From positions 175,458,200 through 175,522,199 of the forward strand of contig OX352774.1 in assembly GCA_947095535.1 (NCBI GenBank): a stretch of DNA of 64,000 nucleotides, written 5' to 3'. Positions within the stretch are counted from its first letter, which is position 1. Every line of letters begins with the position of its first letter. A model generated the notes under the pieces. That model was given only the letters and a program-made list of their open reading frames with translations, was not told where the DNA came from and did no database searches. Below, one piece after another: positions 56,612 through 64,000 of this stretch. A program made the translations under genes and the position numbers. The stretch is from Poecilobothrus nobilitatus (Eukaryota > Arthropoda > Insecta > Diptera > Dolichopodidae).

Positions 56612-58204
56612 AAAAACGAGGAAGAATACAGTTGCCTTTGTCAACTCTTAGATACACGTACGAACCGTTAGTATGTTCACAGCCTGTCACTCTGCTTACA
56701 ATATTATTTTTTTAATATTTTAGTATTTTAAAATAATTTGGGTGAATTTTATAATTTCTAGAACTATGGGTTGTACATATATTCAAACTGTTTATACATT
56801 CTTCAAAAGCAGATTCTAACTTTCCACATAACGATTATCAATCCAAAACTTTTTCAAATATTCTATAGTACCATTTAATACTAAGCGGTAAATGTATATT
56901 AAATTTACTTAGTACAAAATAATAAATATAATTTTAAATATTATATTAAATATTATTTAAATATTCCATTGACAGAATAATTTCTTATAAGTACAATAAA
57001 ATACATATATGTATGTAAATACGGCACTATATAATATACATCTATACTCTTATCATTCATTCACTAGTGACATATACGATATATTGTAAATAAACATGAT
57101 ATTATATAAGTATGTATATATATCAATATCATAAAAATAAATAAAAATTCTTCAAGCAACCGTTATGTTGTTTATTTATTTACATTTTTTTGTACTACGC
57201 ATTATATCCCCAACAATTTCAAATTATCGAGTAAAACAAAATGCAAAAAATTAGTTAAAGAAATTTGTTAGAAAATTTGAAAAAATCAAGTAACTCTTTC
57301 GTCAATTATAAAGTAACCATATATTATTAAATAAAGTTGTTAACAGAAATAAGAGTATAATATTGAAGCTTTAATTTTTGTGTATTACTTCAAAAAAATT
57401 TTAACAGGTGTTCAAGTTACAGGTGTTTAAAAATAGGAAATTTTCAGTTTTTGACCCCTTACAGCTCCTAAACGGGGGGTGATACAAAAAAAATTTCTGA
57501 AATGACTCATACTTATTTTCAAAGATCATCAAGAGATTTTCTGTCAAAATTTCAAGTTTCTAAATTAAACCGTTTAGAAGATAGAAGGATTAAAGGATTT
57601 TGCGAAATTTTAGTTTCGCATAACGGTAAATTAAGACACCGTATATCACAAAAATATATTTATTGTATATACACTTTTAAAGCTAATAAAAGTAGTAATC
57701 GTTTGGCGTTTTCAAAATGAAGATATTCCTTATACAACTTGTGCTATAACAATTTAAATATAGAGCTTTTTTGAACCTTTGGGGAGCTGTAGCTCCGTAA
57801 CGGGTGGGGGGTACAAAAAAAAGTTATTAAAAATAAAATAAATATTTTTGTGACATCTATCAGCAGTTAAAACTTCATAGCTCTATTTCAAAAAAAATGT
57901 GGGGATCTAAAAGTTAGGTGTTCGAGAGCTACCCTAAGGTTTGGTCCAAACTCAACCAAAAAAAATAGGCAACCTACAAATTACTCCCAAAATATTTTGT
58001 GTAAACTTCAAGATTCTAGCTTTCTTAGTTTTTGAGTTAGCGTGCTGACGGACGGACGGACGGACGGACGGACATGGCCCAAAAGTCTTAGAATTTTTTT
58101 CTGATCCGATCCATACCTTTGAAGGTATATCTAGCTCGCTTATTTCGAGGTGTTACAAACGGAGGAGTAATTTTATTATACCCGATCCTATCGTACGGGT
58201 ATAA
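56612..58204 (-). mobile_element. DINE-like family 2, copy 3
   Basis: Close to the 42.4-kb copy over its length: AAAACGAGGAAGAATACAG, the hairpin AGTTGcctttgtCAACT, GATACACGTACGAACCG, 'gtagctccgtaacgggtggg', a five- to six-unit GGAC block at 58049-58072, and the closing CTATCGTACGGGTATAATA. About 1.59 kb. The open frame at 57502-57720 lies in the shared body and is not conserved as coding in copy 2. Non-coding. Confidence 0.83.
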
Positions 58205-58284
58205 TAAATTTATAATAATATAAATTACGTATTTTATTAATACAAATTATGAATAATAATGAAAACAATAAGGAAAAATTGAGA

Positions 58285-58983
58285 AAAGGTAAATCACACT
58301 TGCGTCAATTATAAGGTAACCCTATATTATTAAGAAAAATTATTAACATAAATAAAAATATAATGTTGGAGTTTTAATTTTTGTATATTACTTCCAAAAA
58401 AAAATGGACAGGTGCCCAAGTTACAGGTGTTTTAAAATAAAGAATTTTTAGTTTTTGACCCCTTACAGCTCCTAAACAGGGGATGTCACCCTTACAACTC
58501 CTAAACAGGGGATGACACCAAAATATTTCCTGAAATTATACATACTTATTTCGAAAGATGTAACTCCTCTCAAAATTCCAAACTTCTAAGTTTAACCGTT
58601 TAAAAGATAGAAGGGGCCACAGTTTAGCAAAAATTAAGTTTCACATAACTGTATATTAAACTACCGCATGACAAAGCTACATATTTATTTTACATTTATA
58701 AAACCAGCAACCGTTTGGCATCTCCAGATTGAAAATATGCCTTATAAAAACTGTGTTATAACAATTTAAAGATAGGGCTTATTCGAACTTTGTAGGGCTA
58801 TAGTTCCGTAACGGGTGGGCCTACAGAGAAAAGTTGTTCGACAATATTAGTTTTTTTGGTGATGCCTATCCATAGCTTTATTTCACACGGTGTAGAAATT
58901 TTATAAATACCCAGACGGGCGGATACCCAGAGTGAAACTAATAAGTCCATTTTTTCAAAATATTTCGAAAATGTGCTAAAAAT
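58285..58983 (-). repeat. Family-3 repeat, copy E, diverged
   Basis: Contains 'cccttacagctcctaaacag' duplicated at about 58463 and 58490, 'tagttccgtaacgggtggg', 'ggtgtagaaattttataaat', 'agagtgaaactaataagtcc' and an end 'gaaaatgtgctaaaaatg'. The microsatellite is reduced to 'agacgggcggatacccag'. It lies about 80 bp from the family-2 copy. Confidence 0.55.
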
Positions 58984-61074
58984 GGAAATTTATACAGGGA
59001 ATCTTTTACTCTTTATGTCCTTTTTTTATTTTACGAGTTTTGGTACGATTACATTAAAGGTTATCCAAAGGAACTGCAGAAATATTTCTAGATTTAAGAT
59101 TTACACACTACCCTTTGGTGTTTTTTTGTAGTTTAACTTGACCTAACCAAAATCACGCCCATTAAAATCAATATTCAATATGAGAACTTTAATATAATTG
59201 TACAGTTTGCTTTTAAAAGTAGAAGGAGAAGAAGGGAGGGGAAGATAAGGAGTAGAAAGGGAATGGAAATATGGTTTAGGAAATTTTGCTATTTTGAAGG
59301 TGGAGGAAGAATTTGGAGGGATATAGAAAGATATTCATATTCTTCTTAAACTTAATTATATCGTACATATTTAATTATTAATTTCTAGTCTAGTTATTCA
59401 ATTTATTATTATTTATTATTCTATTTCACACATTGATTCATTTATTTTAAATGCAATATAAAATTACAATATAGTTTCTATATTAGTTTTAATTCGCAAA
59501 TAGCTATAATATCCATATCTTGACTTATAAAAAGAGAAAACTACTTTTAAAGGCTTAAAGCTTCCTTTTTTTTTAAATAATTAATAAAAGGTTCATGATA
59601 AAATGAAAACCAAAACAATTTTTCCTAAGACCTTAAACTATTACATATTATATGTACATACATATATGGAAATATTATACATAAGTAATATATAACTTAA
59701 AAGCTTTGTTGATAATTTGTTTTATTTTTTAATAAAATTGTAGCAATATGCTGTAGGTAAAGTTTTTTATAGACGTAAATTTAAATAATAATCAGTTATA
59801 TTTAATTAGGAGTACTAATTTTATTTATTTCGAATATAATTTTATTTTTAACTTTCTATGTATAAAATGTTTCTACATAGGGTCTAAAAGCAATATGTAA
59901 ACAATTTGTACATATTAATCATGGTTTTTTATACATTAATTAATAATTTAAATGCTTTAGTAATTAAATATTAAATTGCTTTGATATGACAACTGAATTT
60001 TGAGAACAGGTTTTGTATGATAATTTATGTATGCATTTTGACGCTTTTTCATTTTTATCCCTAAACTGTTTAAATCAACTGAAATCTGATGTCCCTTTTT
60101 TCTTATCATTGGACATCTGAATCAGTGTAAATAAAAGGTTTATTGACAAATTGTATTATATATTTTCAACTTCTTTTTATTAATTTTCATTTCTTTATGT
60201 TTCATTTCTAATATACTGCGGTGTATTTACCATTGGCCTTAAAAATCTTCATATCTAATTAATTTAAAAAAGATATTTTATTACTATATCACGTAATTCG
60301 GAAAAAAACATTTCTATACCTATACTCGATTAAGTTTTCATTTGTTTTGGCCATCCATATTAAATTTTTTTTTTCCTGATTTTCCCCAGCTAATAATTCT
60401 ATATAGTATGTACTTTTTTTACCAGTGCGAATATAGTGCTAGGAGTATAATAGTTTACCAAACGTATTGGGACACTATAAAGGAGGCGTGTAAAAGAATA
60501 TGTATTATTGATTTTGCGTCGATTTAGTAATGAGCGTTCTCACATCCGTTCGTATCCACTTTAATCAAAAAAATATAATCGACCTAAAATTCTAAAAAAA
60601 TTGGTTAGTCTATACTCTATAGCATAACGGGTTCGGGTAGCTGTCATACAACTGTGAAATTTTATATTCTCATATTTTGGTATGTAAGCCAAATATTATT
60701 TTTATCAAATCGTCATATATTATGTTCGAACTGTTATTGTGGAGTTGACACACTCAACTAAACACTTTTACACGTTTTATTTATGGATAAATAACCACTT
60801 TTGTCGAATTTACAATATTATGAAGTATGTGTCAATTGTTTTTTAGGCGGTTTTATAGGAGGTTATTCATATTGTATTCAAACTAAAGAATAAAACTGGA
60901 AGAGTGTTATAAAATATTAACAAAAAAGTATTTTTAGACGTAATTTTGTTTATTATTAAAAAACAAAAAAAAAATTCATTAAATCATATATGCTAAATCT
61001 AAAAACAAAGTATAATTAAAAAACAATTAAATAAATTCAATAAATATAATACATAATATGTATAAAATGCCCTT
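58984..61074. other. AT-rich intergenic DNA with one polypurine patch
   Basis: Positions 59219-59328 form a G/A-rich tract ('agaaggagaagaagggaggg' and similar) that is unusual in this AT/TA background. Otherwise nothing recognisable; no exon is supported. Confidence 0.4.
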
Positions 61075-61271
61075 GGGGGACCTCGGTGCCCTAGTGGGTA
61101 AGAGCGTATAAAATACGCTGTAAACACCGAGGGAGTGTAAGCTCGAATCTCACACACATCGTAAGAGTTATTCCCCCTTACGACATGTACAGCCATGCCT
61201 GAACAGGAAAGGCTGTGTAATTTCCTGTCCACATTTATGTGGCAGAGAAATACATTAAAAAAAAAAAAAAA
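61075..61271 (+). repeat. tRNA-derived SINE, family S, copy 3 (full length)
   Basis: The head GGGGGACCTCGGTGCCCTAG leads into an A-box-like TAGTGGGTAAGAG (61092-61104) and then a B-box-like GCTCGAATCTC (61141-61151). The body has 'gtaagagttattccccctta', 'cctgaacaggaaaggctgtg', 'cctgtccacatttatgtggc', and a poly(A) tail at 61257-61271. About 195 bp, a usual SINE size. The GTGCC...GTAAACACCGAGG head folds like a tRNA with a CCTCGG/CCGAGG helix. The B box differs from the canonical GGTTCGAATCC, so this copy is probably not transcribed. Confidence 0.85.
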
Positions 61272-62285
61272 TTAACTTGGCTCTTATCAATTAAATTTAT
61301 TTAGCCCTATTCAATTGGCCTATAATGTAATACAAAAATAAAAACAATAAGAAAGAAAAAATAAAAAAGAAAATAAAGCAGATGATATTGCTAATAATGT
61401 ACATTGTATACATATCATATTATACTGGTGTAAGTGATAAATTAAAAAAAAAAAGAAAAAATACGGTTATCTACACAAATACAAATAAAAATTATTTTAT
61501 TTATTAATGTGATAAGAAATTAAAAATTTAGTACTTAATAGAAAATAAAAAAAAAAAAAGTGAAAAAAAAAAGAAACAGAAATAATAACAATAACAACAA
61601 CAACAGGTATAAATGCTATATTATTATAATTATTATATAAATATTTATTTAGCTGAAAAATTATTTAAAAAAATAAAATGAAGAAAAGAATGAAATAAAA
61701 TTAAATGTACTTTTATTTCAATCAGTTTTAAATACTTAAGAAAATGAATTAGTTGAGTTTTATTTTAAGTTTATTATACCTGCATACATATATAATTAAA
61801 AAAAAAACATTAGTTTTTAATAGCTGCAATTTTAATAATTTAAAACAAAATCAATTTTAATTAAAATAACAAAATTATTAAAATCGATTTTTATAAAAAT
61901 TCATAAAAAAATTATAATTTTAATGTATTAATTTTATATAAAAAAAAAAAAAGAAAAAAAAAATACGGTAATTTCATCATTTTTAGCTATTAGTCATATT
62001 GATTTTATTTTTATTTGATTTTATAGTTATTTATTTAAGTCTTAAGAGATTGTGTTAAAAAGAATGGGAAAAAAACAAATTATTTGTTTTTATAAATTAA
62101 ATATAATTAAAATTAAGTGACAATTAAATTTATTCCCCCCATAATATACCAAATATTGCTTATTGTTTAAAAAATATAGTAAATTAATAATACAATACAT
62201 ACTTAAAAATATCAAATATATGTAAGTTTATTTTTCTTTATTTTGGTATAGGTACCGTATAGGTTCATATTTATAAATTTTATGT
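61272..62285. other. AT-rich intergenic DNA
   Basis: Poly(A)- and AATAA-rich sequence without recognisable features. Confidence 0.45.
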
Positions 62286-62665
62286 GCGTATTTTCGAAAG
62301 ACGCTGAAAAGATACGGATGGTAGAAGCACCAATCCTCTATCAACGTGTGGGACATTAGTCCACTAAACACTATCTGCCTTTTTGACCAAATAATACATA
62401 TTAAGGAATACGTTAGGGGATCTGTTGCACTGATTGAGCAAAATTTACAATTGTACGGTTTGTGCAAGAAAAGATTGTGCAACGGAGTTAAAATATTGGT
62501 TTAAGATGTACAGGAATGTGAACCCCAATTTTAGCGAACACATTAAGTCGAAGAAAATTCCGCGATATTTGGCTCACAAACGAATTGCTATATGCTGAAT
62601 ATGACTATTTAGGAATTAGAACTGTGTAAGGGTGGGTAGCGGATGCTCACCTTGTTTCCCTTTGT
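62286..62665 (+). pseudogene. Unidentified possible coding remnant in a GC-richer island
   Basis: This 380-bp patch has clearly higher GC than its flanks. One plus-strand frame stays open for about 45 codons: CARKDCATELKYWFKMYRNV, NPNFSEHIKSKKIPRYLAHK, RIAIC, then TGA near 62596. The flanking frames have stops. I do not recognise the protein. It may be a decayed transposon or retrogene fragment, or simply old DNA of different origin. Confidence 0.25.
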
Positions 62666-63905
62666 TTTGAATGAATTTTAAGAGAATTTGTTTTTTTGTG
62701 AAGTAATTAAATTAACTAATAATAAGTATTAATCATTCTTATAAAATAGAGTGCATATTGCATATGTATGTATATGTATGTATATATTTTTATTATAAAA
62801 ACACTAGCAATTTATTTAAGGCAGACTATCTTTGTATATATGTATCTACATATATGTATAAAAAGCTTTTTTGTAAATTTTTAAACCAAGATACGTTTCT
62901 ATTTTCGAATTTTCGAATAATTTCACCTTTCAGCAAAAATTAAAAAAAAAAAATGGTTTTGGAGCATATGATTTAACGGTGATGTAAAAAAAATTATATA
63001 AAAATTAATACATAGATGTTAAAATAAAAAAAAAAATTAAAAAAAACTTTACAGACTGACATATAGAAACTAATTAATAGTATCTAGAAATCATAAGCTT
63101 TTAACTGAATTTATTTGAAGTAATTTACAAAGTGTGATGAAAAAATTTTAATGAATTGTGATACGGTATAGAATTATACATATTTTTTGTATACAGTATA
63201 TATAACCTTCTCCAAATTACAAATGTAAATTCACGTATGTGGGGGTTTTGTCTGTTTTGTGAGTTTCGTTAAATGTTTATGTTTTTTATTTTAATAAAAG
63301 AATATATAATAAAACTTAATTTTAAATTACATTTTTGGGAAAAAAAAATTAGTTTATACAGAATTATTTAATTAAAATTTTGTATACCCCATATTGTTAT
63401 TGAAAACTAAAAAAAAAGTTCTTAATTATTCTAAAAATGTCTTCAATTTTCTTTTTTAAATTGAAGTAACATAGAATAAATTAGTAGTTTCCCCTGGATA
63501 GTTCAAATTTTGTTTAGATTTATTCAACTAGATAGTTCTAATTACTTGTTAGACTGAAACGATAATATATCGTCCTTATACGGTAAATGTCAATATCGGT
63601 TTAAAAAACACTTTAAAATTTACCTCTTTTATAATAGTCATGATAAAAAAAGTGATAAAAAAATGACTTCTTTGATATCAAATATTAAAATTTATTAAAA
63701 ATAGAGAAAATAAAACAATATTGTACTGGTTTCATTTTTTTTGCTTAAATTACTGATAACGTACACCTAGATGGTTGTTTATTCATTTTTTTTTAAATAT
63801 TTAACATACAATGGATAACTGAACCTCACATACGGTAGATAATTAATTTGTTTAAAACAAAAATTAATTAAGCATAATTTGCATTTTATTTGGTGACTAA
63901 GGAAT
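62666..63905. other. AT-rich intergenic DNA
   Basis: No gene, RNA or bounded repeat is recognised. TATGTATG words and poly(A) runs dominate. Confidence 0.45.
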
Positions 63906-63913
63906 AATCCTCC

Positions 63914-63995
63914 AGGAAATAAAGCCGAATCGATATCACAACTGAAAATAAAGCCTTTATCCCATCGGAAATGGAAATAAAGCCGAAATCGTGAA
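63914..63995. repeat. Start of a short tandem repeat at the window edge
   Basis: The word GGAAATAAAGCCGAA (or a close variant) occurs at about 63915, 63944 and 63973, 29-30 bp apart. The array may continue past the window. Confidence 0.5.
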
Positions 63996-64000
63996 TTTTT

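Noticed and set aside
57502..57720. Open frame of 72 codons
   Set aside because: It lies inside a family-2 DINE-like copy and the frame is not kept in the 43-kb copy.
61075..61155. Possible tRNA gene
   Set aside because: It has A- and B-box-like blocks, but the B box is degenerate, the anticodon arm is not standard, and the sequence continues into a repeated body with a poly(A) tail. It is a SINE.

Overview
The window is a very AT-rich stretch of an animal nuclear genome, most likely an insect and probably a fly (Diptera). The evidence is split genes with mostly short GT-AG introns (55-110 bp), AT-rich DNA full of homopolymer runs and TATGTATG-type simple repeats, and many repeats that resemble the Drosophila DINE-1/INE-1 (Helentron-associated) elements. 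The species cannot be fixed from sequence alone.

Four protein-coding genes are recognisable. Three form a compact cluster at the left. A TTC14-type S1/TPR/RS-rich protein lies on the minus strand (580-5233, nine coding exons, 1041 aa). A Maf-family nucleotide pyrophosphatase lies on the plus strand (10135-10928, four exons, 203 aa). Argininosuccinate lyase lies on the minus strand (11034-12633, four exons, 457 aa), tail-to-tail with the Maf gene at a distance of 105 bp. The fourth is a CD63-like tetraspanin on the plus strand (41386-54617, four exons, 251 aa), whose first intron is 10.9 kb. The genes share no obvious pathway: one is a putative RNA-associated protein, two are cytosolic metabolic enzymes and one is a membrane protein.

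The rest is repeat-derived or featureless. 5.9-8.9 kb is a nest of repeats: a duplicated repeat, a decayed non-LTR reverse transcriptase tail, a DINE-like insertion and a small inverted-repeat element. 13.3-14.8 kb is an element with terminal inverted repeats (TIRs). 15.6-16.5 and 39.9-40.45 kb hold two related elements with motif arrays at their ends. 18.55-19.81 kb is a Tc1-like element with long inverted repeats and a broken transposase. 19.9-20.95 kb has a tRNA-derived SINE, other tRNA-like fragments and a 200-bp palindrome. 28.2-29.0 kb is a mariner-like element whose transposase has one premature stop. 31.4-32.4 kb holds a decayed multi-exon gene of the transposon-associated 'SDxCxGQNKN' type, cut at a DINE-like element. 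32.4-34.9 kb is that element, expanded by about 13 copies of a 147-bp repeat. 36.0-37.4, 42.4-44.0 and 56.6-58.2 kb are three copies of a second DINE-like family. A third, hairpin-ended family lies at 44.7-50.1 and 58.3-59.0 kb. 61.07-61.27 kb is the best SINE copy.

The most interesting material is the set of rolling-circle-like non-autonomous elements. Families 1 and 2 share an architecture (subterminal inverted ATACCC repeats, a GGAC-type microsatellite block, a terminal hairpin and a common CTYGTTTT end) although their bodies differ. One copy sits in a duplicated repeat whose sister copy, 1 kb away, preserves the empty site. No CRISPR array, canonical tRNA or rRNA gene was seen.
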